Position numbers and translations under genes: made by a program. Of a stretch of 64,000 bases of DNA, positions 10,928 to 23,505 are shown in pieces. Source of the stretch: Caenorhabditis elegans (taxonomy: Eukaryota > Nematoda > Chromadorea > Rhabditida > Rhabditidae); assembly GCF_000002985.6 (NCBI RefSeq), contig NC_003279.8, positions 14,446,001 through 14,510,000 on the forward strand, in the 5' to 3' direction. The notes under the pieces were generated by a model. It made no database searches and had not been told where the DNA came from. It was given only the letters and a program-made list of their open reading frames with translations. Each line of letters opens with the position of its first letter. Within the stretch, counting starts at the first letter, position 1.

Positions 10928-11561
10928 CCTAGTTTCCACAAAAAATATATTTGTATACATACATCCGGGCAGTGCGGCAAACGGCAAACGGTGAATGTAG
11001 TTTTTTTTTTTTTTAATTTAATAGAATATATATTCAAGTTTTGCACATTCATCCGTTGAAACATAAATCTACAGATACAGATATGTAGATTTGCCGGTCC
11101 GCGCAGCTCTTCAAAGGTACAAGGCGGGAAACTTGGTACACTCAGGTCACCTGCACTCCCACTACTACTCCCAGAACACTATATATTTGAATTATTAGCC
11201 AACTTGGTACATTATTATTTTTCCGACACACACATCACCATAAAACCCTCAGAAATGCTGTCTATGGTAGATGTGTAGATGTGTGTATGTGGGGTGGCGG
11301 TAGATCGCATCAGGATGACCAGGATCGCCACCCCTAGTCGTAAAAAATTTACCTATCCGATTGAGAGCGAGCAGGAAACAACCTGTACATTGTAAATAGA
11401 TGTCGGTTAATACGTACCCTATTAGTCTATAATAGTATGAGTATGAGACTTTAGTCTCAAATATTATTGCCTATTCCCCTACTAATAAGAAAGCTAGTAC
11501 GTACTAATAGGTCAAAAAAGGGCTATGATATTAAATGTAAGTTCATGTGAGTATTTAAAAA
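10928..11561. other. Intergenic, nothing recognised
   Basis: AT-rich with a poly-T tract near 11000 and a GTAGATGTGTAGATGTG repeat near 11265. No exon-like frame. Confidence 0.4.
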
Positions 11562-12094
11562 TGAAAATTTCCGGCAAATCGGCAAATTGCCGGATTTTAA
11601 AATTTTTAGCAAATTGGCACATTACCGGAATTGAAAATTTCCGGCAAATCGATAAATCAGCAAGTTACCAGAATTGAAAATTTGCCGGAAAAACGACAAA
11701 TTTCCGGAGTTGAGTATATTCCGGCAAATTACCGGAGTTGACAGTTTCAGGCAAAACCGGCAAACTAGCAAATTGTCCGAATTGAAAATTTCTGGCAAAT
11801 CGGCAAATTGCCCGGATTGAAAATTTCCGGCAAACCGGCAAGCTGGCTGAATTGAAAATTTCCGGCAAAATGGACATATTGCCCAAATTTAAAATTCCCT
11901 GCAAATCGGCAAATTGCCGGAATTGAGAATTTCCTGCAAATCGGCAAACCGGCAACGTGGCGGAATTTAAGATTATCGGCAAATCGGCAAATTGCCGGAA
12001 TTGAGTAATTTCCAGCAAACCGGCAAACCGTCAAATTGCCGGAATTGAAAATATCCGGCAAACCGATAACGTGTCGAATTTGCCGGTAAAACAG
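11562..12094 (-). repeat. Diverged 35-bp satellite array
   Basis: Imperfect units with AAAATTTCCGGCAAA, CGGCAAATTGCCGGA and GGAATTGAAAATTT, closer to the 35.3-kb array than to the 6-kb one. The frames spelling repeated [14 protein letters not shown] text arise from the repeat. Confidence 0.9.
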
Positions 12095-12642
12095 CAATTA
12101 CCAACTCCTGATTCGACCGAACATTTCTCAAAAAAAATTTTTACGTTAAGGGTGTTTTAGTCTCAATTATCTTAACTATCTCAATCAATATATTCAAAAA
12201 AATCCAAAAAGTTAGGCTCCGCCCACATCTTGGCAATATCTGCGTGCAAAATTGTCTAGTATAGAAAAAGGAGAAAAACGTTATCGAAGAAGTGGTGGTA
12301 AAAGTGAAAATTGAGAATAATAGAGATTTGGTTAGGAAGGGGAAACATTTTGACACTATGATCTGGTCATTCCTTTCATAAAAATGACATCATCATACAT
12401 AATGCCATCATGCCCCCTGTCTCTGTCTCTCAGCATCGTCAAATCGTCGCCAAGCGGTCAAAAACGAGAAATCGTATATAGAAAACTAAAAATGCGGTGG
12501 GGTTGGTTATATTACAGCAACAGCAGAAGGAAAAACATTTGCTTCGTATTTTGTGGTGTACCGTAACGTCTTAATAACTTGAAACATGGCAAAAAAAATA
12601 GTTTAAAGGCGCAGAATCGAAATTTTAATCATGGCCCCCACG
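12095..12642. other. Intergenic, nothing recognised
   Basis: Short open frames only, without splice context or family resemblance. Confidence 0.4.
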
Positions 12643-12834
12643 TGGAGTCAGAATGTCTCTCATTTCGGTTTGATCTACATTAAATGCGGGAATTGAGACG
12701 CAGACATCTCATCTGATTTCGCAAGGTTAAGAGCTAAGAGCATGCGGACGTCACAAATTGTTTTGGAAAAATATTCCCGCATTTTTCGTAGATCAAACCG
12801 CAATGAGACAGCCTGACAACACCACGTGTCATGG
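12643..12834. mobile_element. MITE-like inverted-repeat element (family A)
   Basis: CACGTGGAGTCAGAATGTCT at the left and CAGCCTGACAACACCACGTG at the right, with GGTTTGATCTAC/GTAGATCAAACC inside and GAGACGCAGACATCTC in the middle. A well-preserved copy. Confidence 0.8.
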
Positions 12835-13445
12835 TGCATCGAAGTGAGGATTTTAGACTGTGATTAAGCCCATGGTGTATCGACCAACGTTCCGAATAGG
12901 CCGTACTCTAAGCCTGTATGGAGCAGAGTTCTTTGTAAGCTTGTAATCTGCAAAAAAATTTTCAGCTAGTCGAATCCCTTATTTTTTGGAAATAATGCGC
13001 TCAAGATATAGACACTACTTCCAAATGTTTGATTTTTCAGGATTTCTGGGTAATGGTCGGAATGAATAGGTACTTCCACTGTTACGGAAAGTTTAATTTT
13101 CCTAAAATGCAGTACACATCTGCTGTTTAGGCATTCACAGTACGCACACACTTATTGAACTGTTTAACGAACCAAATAGGTGATCCGGGTGAACTTCCAC
13201 ACCGACTAGGCTGGTTTTTTTGGTCTGTAAAAAACTTTCTTAAACGCAATTGGGGCCTGTGAAACTGTGGTGAACCTAAACCAAGCAGTTACTACTGTTA
13301 AAAGCTATAGACGCGCGGAGGCCTGCTAATAGTAAGAACACACATTGTTCCTATAGTGCACCGGGTGAACTTTCACCGACTAACTAGTAAATTGGACTTT
13401 AGTTATAGTCTACAGGTGACCCCTCGACGGAATATTTCTACACTT
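12835..13445. other. Intergenic, nothing recognised
   Basis: GGTGAACTTCCACACCGACTA and GGTGAACTTTCACCGACTA occur about 180 bp apart (13187, 13362), a short repeated phrase. No coding signal. Confidence 0.35.
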
Positions 13446-13784
13446 TAAAGGTGGGGAACCGAAATTTGAGACTTTGCTTTTTTAGACCCAAAATGACCTA
13501 AACCTGCCGAATTTCGTAATGAGACGTTCTGAAAATTTTTCAAAAAAAAGTTATGGCCGCTCAAAGTTTTGGAAAAATGCATTAAAGGATGATATTCAAA
13601 TAAAACCGATAAATTGCCAAAATTTGAGATTTTAGCTAAAAATAGGCCGTTTTTTTTCCAAAATTTTGAGCGGTCATAACTTTTTTTCGAAAAATTTTCA
13701 GAACGTCTCATTACGAAATTCGGCAGGTTTGCGTCATTTTGGGTCTAAAACGCAAAGTCTCAAATTCCGGTACTCAAACTTTAA
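13446..13784. repeat. Foldback repeat, about 339 bp
   Basis: Left CCGAAATTTGAGACTTTGC is inverted as GCAAAGTCTCAAATTCCGG. Arms run through GAATTTCGTAATGAGACGTT and its inverse. Loop near 13615. The two open frames on opposite strands are mirror images of one another. Confidence 0.85.
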
Positions 13785-13949
13785 GTTATTTCGGAGAATT
13801 TTCTACTCGAGAGGTATAAAAACCACAATTTTCAGCTTCCACTGGGTCGTGTAGTGACCAATTTGGGGCTATAATCTAGCTACATGGTTTTTGCATATTT
13901 AAAAACATATGTAATAGGTACACTGCATTTGTTTTTCCATTCCGACAAG

Positions 13950-14024
13950 TTTAAAGGAGGGCTCATTTATACGAAATGGTCCCGCGTGGTGAAACCATGT
14001 TTTATAAATGTGCCCTCCTTTAAA
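13950..14024. repeat. Hairpin element
   Basis: TTTAAAGGAGGGC is inverted as GCCCTCCTTTAAA, with ATTTATA/TATAAAT nested inside. About 75 bp. Confidence 0.75.
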
Positions 14025-14032
14025 GTCGCGTT

Positions 14033-15224
14033 GTACCTTAAAAATTACCGCGAAAATTTTGAAGTCATGTAATATACAATACGGGGTTACCTATTCCAAT
14101 TCAATGATCATATTGAGAACACCGCATCAACTAAAACATAGTAGACACACACGACGTTCATCAGATTATATAATCTTTGTTTGAAGGTTTGGTTTTTTGA
14201 TACGTGACGATGAATTCGCTAGTTATATGTATGTTGAACATTTGATATTTGACTTTGCACCCGGGAAGTCTGATCATTGTTAAACCGACTGCGGACTTTT
14301 CGGCTAAAGGGTATAGTGGGGTTATTCAAGTAGTGTCGAAAAATTAAAAAATGTATTTAAATATTACTTGAATATAGCCCGAACAGTATGGTAAGGTTAT
14401 AAGGTATATGTAAACTTTAGAAAATTAGAGTTTTAACTAAGTAGGTAATAACAAATCAATTGTTGGTGGAAAAATTGAAAACATCGTATAAAAAGTAATT
14501 GTCTAGGTGATATCATCAAGGGTTATCTTTCGTATTTTGTTCATTTGGAGTGTTTTTCGGGTTTTTAGACGATTTTTGAGCGTACTAGTTGTAAAAATGT
14601 GATCGTTTGTGTTGTGGACGGAACGTAAACCTGAACTTTATACAGACGTGACCTTTGGGTCATCGTGAACTTATCGCGTAAGCGACCTTTCTTTATAATT
14701 CATTACTTCTTACACTTCTTGTAATAAACTACTTTTCTCCTTGTCTCTCGCTCGATACACAACAGTTTGAATTAATTTCCGTCGTTTCCCTGGCGATTTG
14801 CACCTAAAAAATAAAATTTTACTGCAAATTTCAACAAACCTTCGCTTTTTGATATTTCTTATTAGTCAATCATTGATAAATGCACCATATTACTATTCAC
14901 AAGACACATTATTTCATAGTTAGTCAGTTTTTGCACATGATGCTTCAGACATATGTAAAACCTTTTTTGTTAAACCTCTCTAATTTTAAAAACTTAACTT
15001 AAAGTGCTCTTTTGTCCTAGGTTGCACAATGTCATATGATCTACCAAGGGTTTATTAACACGACATTTGTGATATGCGGTGTTCTGCAATATTTTGGCGG
15101 TTTTTGAGATTTTTCTCACAGTCAGCTTTCTAGTTTCCTTGCTCTTTATAAAAAATTACTTCACTGGAAAAAATTTGATTATATACCGGGTATAATACAA
15201 TTAACATGCATGCACAATAATTAT
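14033..15224. other. Intergenic; includes a GGGGTTATTCAAG element fragment
   Basis: Around 14319-14388, GGGGTTATTCAAGTAGTGTC and ATTACTTGAATATAGCCC are inverted, a decayed copy of family B seen at 59441. The rest shows no exon. Confidence 0.45.
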
Positions 15225-18200
15225 TCAGATTCCATCACACCATTTCTTTGCAATAGGTGGGGATAGGTACTCGTCTGCCGGGGAAGCAGTTGCAGTTTGG
15301 GTGTCTTCTGCCGCAGTTGGCTTTACGATTCGTTTTCCGAGCTTCTCAGCCAGTGCTCTGGCATCTCGAAGGTTCCGTTCGACTGTCAGGAGACGTTGGT
15401 TAGCTTGGTGGCCGTTTTCAATAACAATCACATTTGATAGAACTTCTTTGGATAAGTCCTTGGAGCTCTGGAAAATTTGAGATTGGGGATTAAGTTTAGG
15501 CTTAAGCTTAGGACTTTAGATTTTGTTTTAAATTTAGGCTTGGGCTTAGGCTTAGGCCCCTACGCTTGAAGTTTTATGAAAAATTTACCTCAATTACAGC
15601 GAGAACTTCTTCACTGGCAACATCGGCGAATTGAATGCACAAGTAGGACCAACTGCAGAGGACATCGAGACGGTCAAGCTCATAGGGCTTCCACAGTTGA
15701 GTGGCTGCTGCCCAGAGGTAGCTGAAAATAGAAATTTTGGAGTTTCCCGGGTTTCAAGCATCCAAACATGGTGGTCAATTAAAAGTTCTGAGAGCTTTAT
15801 ATCATTTTTTTTTTCGGAAAAAAAATTGGTCAAAAAAATTTGTCAAAAATTTTTTTTTGGAAATTTTTCAAATTTTTCAAAAAAACATCCTGAAAAACAC
15901 TCTAAATCCCTCTAAATCATGTAATTTTTCGAGTTTTCCCCCCTGCGATTTTTTCACACCTCTACCTGAAGCTATGAGTAATCCGTGTCCACGTGTCCTT
16001 GCGCACTTGTTGATGAGTTGGCTTACGTGGCATACGTTCTTGCACCCGACAAATTGTGTGATAAGCATAATAAATGCTTAGCTGGGAACTCGAAATTGCA
16101 CGGATATCGACGGTGCGGGGGCTGCGCTCGATCGCGTCGATCCATTCCCAACACACCTGGAATTGGATGGGGGCTACTGATAATTTGGAGGGGAATGTAG
16201 AGATTTTGAAAAGTTTGAAAAATAAATTGATTTTTGAAAAAAAAAAAATAATTTTTTTGGGAAAAAAATTTTCATCCAAAAAAATTGTTTTTCAAAATTT
16301 ATTTTATTATCCTTCTAAAACAGGAAAACGCTAAAATTTTAGAATATTTATATTTTTTAGCTCAGTTTTCTGTTTTTTTTTTTCAACAAAAAAAATTTAG
16401 CAACCCCTACAAGCATTTATCTTTGCTTGAAACAATATTTTTTTCGAAAAAACTTTTGAAAAATCGAGACAAAATGCTGAACTAACATTCTTAGAATTTT
16501 TTTTCTGAAAAAAAAAATTGAAAAAAGTTTGAAAAAAAAAATTCCGAACATTTCGGTGAAAATTTTTCGGATTTCAAAAACTATGGAAAAAACTCTAGTT
16601 TTTAAGTATTTATGTGCTCAGCTAGTAGAGCTCATTACAAAAAATTCAATTCTAAAAAAATTTAAGGGAACTTTTTTTTTGGAAACAAAATCTAAAAAAT
16701 GATTTTTTTAGATATTTTTTTCGGAAAAAAATTAATTTTCTAGATATTTAGAAATCTAGAAACTTTTTAAATTTTTTTTTGTGGAGAGGTAAAATTTCCG
16801 ACAGTTTTTAAGATTTAATCACATTTGCTAAAACATTTGAAAAAAAAATTTTTTTCCGAAATTTCAAATTTCCGGATATAATATCCTTACCTCAATAAGG
16901 GATTCATCATAATGACTAGTATTAAGTATACACGAATAAACATGATCAATCAATTCGAGTTGTTCAACAGAAAATGAGTGATCTGTTGAACTTGACAGAA
17001 CTTCTCGGATTACTGCAACGGCTCTGCAAAAAAAACAATCGGGTTATAACGTTTTTTTTTTGAGAAGAGCCACTGTCTCCTCACGTGGAAATGACCCAAC
17101 AAGGGGGCTTGCGCGTTTCTCGTGAGCGTGGGAAAATTTTCACCGTTGAAAAGTGATTTCTCTCCTACAGTACTACTACAGTACCCTGACCATATCCCCC
17201 ATCAACTCCAAACCAATATCCCTTCAAAAGACAGAAAGTCAATTTTTCCAAAACTACAGTAATCCTACAGTACTCCTACAGTATCCCTACATTACTACTA
17301 CAGTGCCCTGACCATATCCCCTTACTAACTTCAAGTCAATATTCCTTAAAAAGATAGGAAGTCAATTTTTCTACAACTACAGTAACCCTGCCATATACCC
17401 ACAGTACCCATACATTACTACTACAGTACCTCGACTACGACCATCAAACCAATAAAAGATAGAAAACCAATTTTTCCAAAACTACAGTAATCCTACAGTA
17501 CTCCTACAGTACCCCTACAGTTCTACAGTACCCTGACCATATCCCTACTACAGTACCCTGGCCATATCCCCCTACTAACATCATGTCAATAATTCCCAAA
17601 AAGACAAAATATCAAATTTCCCAAACTACAGTAACCCTACCGTATACCCCTACAGTACCCATACAGTACTACTACAGTACCCTGACCATATCCCCCTACT
17701 AACTTCAAGTCAATATTCCTTCAAAAGGAAAACGTTTCAAAATTAATTGAAAAATAGAGGAGGCCCTGCGTAAAAAAGTAAAATCAACCAAAAATTGCGT
17801 TTTTCTCCAAATTTTCATGTGTTCATCATTCGTTTTCGGTAAAAAACTGTTTTTTTCATTTAAAATATAGCCTTTTATTGAACCTGATAAAATTAAAATA
17901 TGAAGTAAAAACACAAAATTTAGCGTTTTCGGATTTGTCTCAAAGTCCCACGCGCTGCACACGAGATTTGCGCCAACAAATCAATTTCTTTCTCGATTTT
18001 CTGGGGAAAATCTTTAAATTATGAAATTTTGAGAACAAATTTTTTATCGATGCACCATAACAATTTTCAGATTTTTTGTGCCACTTTCGGTTGTGCAATG
18101 GAGCGCACTTGCGCGCGGTTAAATAAATGTCGAAAAACGACTGAATTTTAGGCGAAAAAATCAAAGTTTTTCAGTATTTCACGGGGGGTTCTGGTCTTAC

Positions 18201-19139
18201 TCATTGAATTTTTGAAAAACGAGCCGCGACGCGCCGTAAATCTACACAAAATTTCTCCGAAACCAAAATGGCCTAGTTCGGCAAACTCTGCCATTTCGAT
18301 TTATGTGGGGAAACCGGTAATTCCGTGGTATTTTTCTTAAAATTTCCCAAAACAAAAATCATTTTTCAAGAGAAAAGCTAGATTTTGCAGTGGAGCGCAC
18401 TTGTATTCAATTTTTGTTTCGAAAAAGGATTTCCTTTATGCACCATGATAAAAAGCGGGTGACACATGGCAATTCGGAAATTTGATTTTTTTCTTTGATT
18501 TTACAACAAAAATATCGATTAGTTGCCCCCGATGCACAATAACACCAAAAAACCGAAAAACAAAAACGGGGAAAATCGTGCGACGGAGCGCACTTGCATT
18601 TTTTTGAATCAAAATTCAAATGTTTTCCGATGGAGCGCGTTTGCACAGAATTGGTGATTTTTTGTAAAACATTGTTCAAAAAATCACTTTTTCTAAATTT
18701 CAGTGGGAAACCCCTCAAAAATTGCTTTTTTAATCAAAAATTTCAATTTAAAAAAAAGTGAATTTACCTCGAAAATTCGAGCTTTTGGCGCGAAAATTGT
18801 TTTAATAGCCGGAATTTGCGCTCCATCGCACTTTTTTAAAGTTAAAAAAATTTGGTGCGATGGAGCGCGTTTGCACTGAGAATTAGACCGATTTTTTGTG
18901 AACATTAGAAGAAAAAATATCTCAAAAATTACTTTCAAAAAAAAAACTAACTAAAAAAAATCGAATTTTGGCGCGAAAAATAAATAATCTTAAATTTTTT
19001 TTTAATTATTGCATATGCGCTCCATGGCACTTTTTCTAAATCATGGTGCATCGACTCTAAAAAACAATTTTTCTCACTTTTCATAGTCTCTAGAGACTGT
19101 TGCATTGAATGCCTCCTGTAAAATATCTCCGCTGGACAT
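15225..19139 (-). CDS. Uncharacterised 253-residue protein
   Basis: Five exons: 19078-19139, 16891-17023, 15966-16156, 15589-15721 and 15225-15467, TGA at 15225-15227. All junctions use GT donors and CAG acceptors and keep frame (762 nt). The start is well placed: TTTTTTTGCAG lies 6 nt before the ATG, a typical SL acceptor. The protein looks mainly helical. Visible landmarks are MSSGDILQEAFN at the start, a Trp-rich stretch (VCWEWIDAIE, later SYLWAAATQLWKP) and a polar C-terminal tail ending KKWCDGI. There is no signal peptide or membrane segment. I do not recognise the family and assign no function. The first intron (2054 nt) holds a CTACAGTAC repeat and a cluster of GGAGCGC motifs. Confidence 0.82.
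17150..17720. repeat. CTACAGTAC-rich diverged tandem repeat
   Basis: Repeated phrases CTACAGTACCCTGACCATAT, CCCCCTACTAACTTCAAGTC and AATATTCCTTCAAAAG with irregular spacing, inside intron 1 of the 253-residue gene. Confidence 0.8.
18095..19040. repeat. Cluster of GGAGCGC(A/G)(C/T)TTGCA motifs
   Basis: Copies near 18098, 18389, 18582, 18629 and 18857 on plus, and inverted GCGCTCCAT near 18808 and 19017. Often preceded by CGATG or CAATG. Intronic on the minus-strand gene. Related copies sit in the foldback at 1832-2297. Confidence 0.7.
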
Positions 19140-20241
19140 TTTTCTCTGCAAAAAAAATCAAAATTTCAGATTATTTTTCAGGGAAATCCGGAGAATTTTG
19201 GCTGCTAAACAGGATCCCAGAAGCTTTCTCCCAGAAAAAAAGCAAAAAAAAAACCGAATCGCCTGTTACGCTTCGGTGGGAGTGGTGGAGACTACGGATG
19301 TTTGACCGCCAAAGTAGGTCAGCAGCGGCGGCAGTAGGGGAGGGGGACAATTTACAAAAAAAAAAGTGAAAGCAGGAGAAAAAGTAAAGGATTTCATACA
19401 GAGAGAACAGCTGTAGAAGAAGAAAAAGACACGCGGAATAGGCCACAAGGCCCGAGGGGAGATAGTGTGAGGGAATGAGAGATTTAGAGAAAGAAAACCG
19501 TAGCTTAAAAGGCATTAGAAAAAGAGATCCACGTGGATATTTAGAGGGGTAGGAAAATTGGGAAAAAGCCTATTTTTCGGTGGAAAATTGAGAAAAATTC
19601 ACGATTTTAGAGGGGAAACTAGATAAAATGAAGTTTTTCGATGGAAAATTGGAAAAAAATTCAAATTTTCCGGTTAAAACTGAAAAAATCATGTTTTTAG
19701 AGGGAAAATGAAGGTTTTTCCTTTTTTTTTTTTTTTGAAAAACCGAACTTTTACAGAATTCTGTTCTGCAGAATTTTGGGCCAAAAATGTGAAAATTCCC
19801 AGTGTTTTTGCATCAAATTTCAGATTTTAGTGCGAAAAAAAGGGATTTTTCTAAGAAAATTTGGAAAATTCCGCATTTCTCGGAAGAAATAGGTGAATTT
19901 TTCGCATATTTTCCACTGAAAAATGAGAATTTAAAGACACACAAAAATTCTGCGAAAATTGGAAAATCCAACATTTTCGGTGGTGAAAAGTTAAAACATT
20001 CAAGTCCACGAGAAGGAAAATGCAGGCTTTTCGGTGAAAAAACACGAGTTTTTTCCAGAATTTTGAGCTAAAAAGTAGGATTTTTCGAAGAAAACCTTAA
20101 AAATTTCGTGTTTTCAGGTGAAAATGCGGAATTTTTCGCGTTTTTTCACAGAAAACTTGGATTTTTTTTCGAGGGGAAATGAGAGAAAAATGAGAATTTA
20201 AAGACACAAAAATACACAAAATTATTAGAAAAATCATTGAA
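19140..20241. other. Spacer between two minus-strand genes
   Basis: Holds the 3' flank of the RING/WWE gene and the 5' flank of the 253-residue gene. It is rich in GAAAATT repeats. A purine-rich tract with GCAGCGGCGGCAGTAGGGGA lies near 19321. No exon supported. Confidence 0.4.
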
Positions 20242-22206
20242 TTAATTGGCTGCTGCTGGTGGTGACGTGGTGGCAACGAATACTCCAGACATTCCCTTCA
20301 CATTCAACGAATCGAAATCCGTACTGTTCACGCGCCTGAAAATTGGGAAAAATTTGCAGATTTCTAGTTGAAAACGGTGGAAAAATTGATTTTTTCGAGT
20401 TTAAAATTGCTTTTTTTCAAGAGAAATTTCAGCTAAATACGGCCAAAAAGTGCATTTTTCCGTTTCAAACAGCGAAATTTCGTGAAAATTTGAGATTTTT
20501 GCGCGAAAAAATGTATATTTATGGCAAATTATAATTGAAAACGCTGGAAAAAAATTGAATTTTACAGTTTGTGAAAATGCAAATAAGTCGGAAAATGGAT
20601 TTTTTCGGGATTAAAATTGCCTTTTCACTGAAATTTCAGCTGAATCCGCTAAAAACTCGCTTTTTTTCGAGTTTATATCTTTAGGAATGAACATTTTAAA
20701 TTTTTTGTGCAATTTTAACGGTTTTTAGGAATATTTTCGTCAAAAAGCGCAAGTTTTTTAGGTATTTCAGGCTTTTTCCGAGCATTTTCTATAGATTTTT
20801 TTATGCATTTTAAGCTCAAAAAAGTCGGAAATGTGCTCTCTCATCGCTATTTTAAGACTGAAATTTCGAGATTTTCAGCCATTTTCAGCTCAAGAAATGC
20901 TGAAAAAAACTATTTTCGTATGTTGTAAGGTGAAAAACACAATCTTTGACCATTTTGAGCTGAAAAGAGGCGAAAATGTGCGATTTTAAGACTGAAATTT
21001 CAATTTTTGATTGATTTTCAGCCATTTTCCAGCTCTAAATCTCGATATTCAACCGATTTTCAATATCTTGGAACTACTCAATGTGCTCTCCTCTCGAGTT
21101 TTATGATGATTTTTGAGCTCGAAAATGTCCGAAATGTGCTCTCAACGCAATTTTAAGGCAGAAATTCCGAGATTTGCAGTTATTTTCAGCTCAAGGAGCA
21201 GTTTTTCAGCTATATGATTGTGATTTTAAGGCAGAAATTTCAATTTTTCATCAATTTTCAGTTCAAAACATGCTGAAAAAAAAGAAGCTATTTTCGCATG
21301 TTTCAAGATGAAAAATAAAAATTTTTTAAAAAATCCAATTTTAGTAGTTAAATCTTGATTTTCTATCAATTTTAGAGAATTTCAAGCTCCTCAGAGCCGA
21401 AAATGTACTCTTTTAAGGCTTTCAATCAATTTTTGTGTAATTTAAACTTTTTTTTGCGATTTTTCGCGCCAAAATTGCTTTTTAATGCTTTTTAATGCTT
21501 TTTCCGGGAATTTTGAGACAAAAATCTCAATTTTTACTCGATTTTCAGCCATTTCCGAGCTTTAAAAAGCCGATTTTCTATCAATTTTCGCGAGAATTTT
21601 AAGCACTTTTAAGCGGCTTCCGTACTTCACATTACGCGAATAATTGCTCTGATTCTTCGGATACTGGCACATTTGCGAGAAATCGACGATATACGGATTC
21701 CCACAGATTGTCACTTCTGTCATCGGCATCTGATGTGTGAATGCTTCCTCGATTTCCTTCTCAATACGTGGATCGAATCTCCACCATCCCTGATGACGTC
21801 CACGGTATAGCCAGAACATTTTCTGAGCTGCAGCAGCTGCCTGCTGTTTTTTGAGTTCTTCTTGAAGCTTTTTCACGTCTGGCTTCACGTCTTCGTCATC
21901 GACTTCTTGCTTCACTACTGGATCTGGGGCTGCTGCTGAAGGAGTCCCTGGAATATCCATCTTCAGATCAACGGCCTGCAGTGGCTTCTTGAAGATCTGT
22001 GAGTCGATTGGGCCACGGCAGATCGGGCAGTCTCCGTTGTTCGACACGCTGACACCCTTGAGGCATATGAAGCAGAACTTGTGACCGCACGATGGGATTG
22101 TGGTGGGAAGGATCATCTCGGAATAGCACACTGCGCATTCTTTGTCTATTGTTGAGTTTATCGCTTGTTGCAGCTGCTGGCTCGGCGAGCTGGTACTCGC
22201 GTTCAT
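20242..22206 (-). CDS. RING-type E3 ligase with WWE domain, RNF146/Iduna-like
   Basis: Exons 21626-22206 (ATG 22204-22206) and 20242-20335 (TAA 20242-20244) flank a 1290-nt intron. GTACGG donor and TTTTCAG acceptor keep frame, giving 224 residues. The RING has C24, C27, C40, H42, C45, C48, C60 and C63, a C3HC4 set. A charged, alanine-rich linker follows, with VKQE (residues 98-101) resembling a SUMO site. The WWE domain (about 129-192) has WLYRGRHQGWW and YIVDFSQMCQY, matching the iso-ADP-ribose-binding family. RNF146 proteins ubiquitinate poly(ADP-ribosyl)ated targets. It starts 273 nt after the rps-20 stop, so an operon is possible. Without the splice the frame reads into intron and stops early. 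From memory this is probably Y105E8A.14. Confidence 0.9.
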
Positions 22207-22478
22207 TTTGTGATCTAATGAAATGGTGAATAATGGAAATTTAAAATTAGATTTTAAAAAATTGCTATATATTGCACTCGGGCGGAAATTAAACCAGCGA
22301 TTTTAAGTGTAACACGAAGATTTTTCAATTTAAAATAAAGTTTTATGAGTTTTAGTTCATAACACTTCCAACACAACAAATCAAAACCAATAGGAGCAGC
22401 AACAAACAAGGTAAAAGGAAAGAAGTCGTGATGTATGAACGTCGAGCCGGATACCCGTCTGCAGCCGCACCAAGGTGC

Positions 22479-23017
22479 TTAGTCGGCTCTGGTGACCTCA
22501 ATATCGACTCCTGGCTCGATGGAGATCGAAGTGATTTGGCGGAGGACCTCAGCTGGAGCGTGGAGGTTGATGAGACGCTTGTGGATGCGCATCTGGAATT
22601 AAGAAATTAAAATGGTTTATTTTGGAATTTAGAAGCTTGAAAAATTTACCTGGAAGCGATCCCAGGTCTTGGATCCCTCTCCGCATGGGGTCTTGCGGGT
22701 GGTGATGCGGAGCACCTTGGTCGGCATGCGGATTGGGCCCTTGACAATAAGGTGCTCGTTCTTGGCTCCGTCGATGAGCTGAGCGCAGACTGAAAACATA
22801 GAGTTGAGGTAGTTGCAACAAAAATTGAAACTGAAAACCTACCCTTCTCAAGCGGCTTAACGTTTTGGGAGGTCAAGGTCAGACGGATGCGGTGCTCCGA
22901 ATTGTCGGTAATAGCCTTCTCATTCTTGAAAGCGACAGCCTGGAAAAAAGCAACTTATTAAAAACAAAAGGTAATTACAAGTAGAAAATCCCGAAAATCG
23001 ATAATAAAACTCACCAT
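22479..23017 (-). CDS. rps-20: 40S ribosomal protein S20 (uS10)
   Basis: Exons 23015-23017 (ATG only), 22843-22939, 22650-22789 and 22479-22592 (TAA 22479-22481), total 117 residues, close to the usual 119. Introns are 53-75 nt. Conserved stretches include [56 protein letters not shown] and [13 protein letters not shown]. The protein binds the 3' domain of 18S rRNA in the small-subunit head. The first intron splits directly after the start codon. TTTTTCAG about 85 nt upstream is a plausible trans-splice acceptor. It diverges from ekl-4 and may head an operon with the RING/WWE gene. Confidence 0.97.
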
Positions 23018-23505
23018 GGTTGATTCGATGTAGAATTTAAAGAGCTTTGAAGGTCTGCTATCTTTTGATTTTAGCCTTTCGGTGCTCTATTTCCAGTTTG
23101 AAGCTGAAAAATTAATAAAAAATGAGATTTTGATGAATTCTGGCATAGAAAATAGGTTTTATTAAGCAAAAATATCAATTTTAAGTCAAAAATTGATTAA
23201 GAATTCAAAAATTTCCGCATAAAAATCAAAAAATCCGCTGAAAATCGAGAATTTTTGAAAAAAAATTCCACAACCCAAAAAGCTGGCAATGGTTAAACGT
23301 TGAATACTCAGCCAACTCTACCGTACCCCCACAAACCTGCGTATCTAACAGCCAAATGTCCAATGGGGCGCATTTGCATACCACCATTATTTTTTAAAAA
23401 ATATTTTAATTTGCAGGCAATTTTTGGAATTTTAATATTTTTCAATGGAATTTAAAATTAATTTTGAATTTTCGGGGAATTTTTCGAATAATTTTTGAAT
23501 TTCAG
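23018..23505. promoter_or_regulatory. Divergent upstream region of rps-20 and ekl-4
   Basis: 488 bp separate the two start codons. It contains GGGGCGCATTTGCATAC at 23365-23381, 125 nt upstream of the ekl-4 ATG. The same 17 bases occur upstream of mars-2 at 50606-50622. Promoter role is inferred. Confidence 0.6.
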
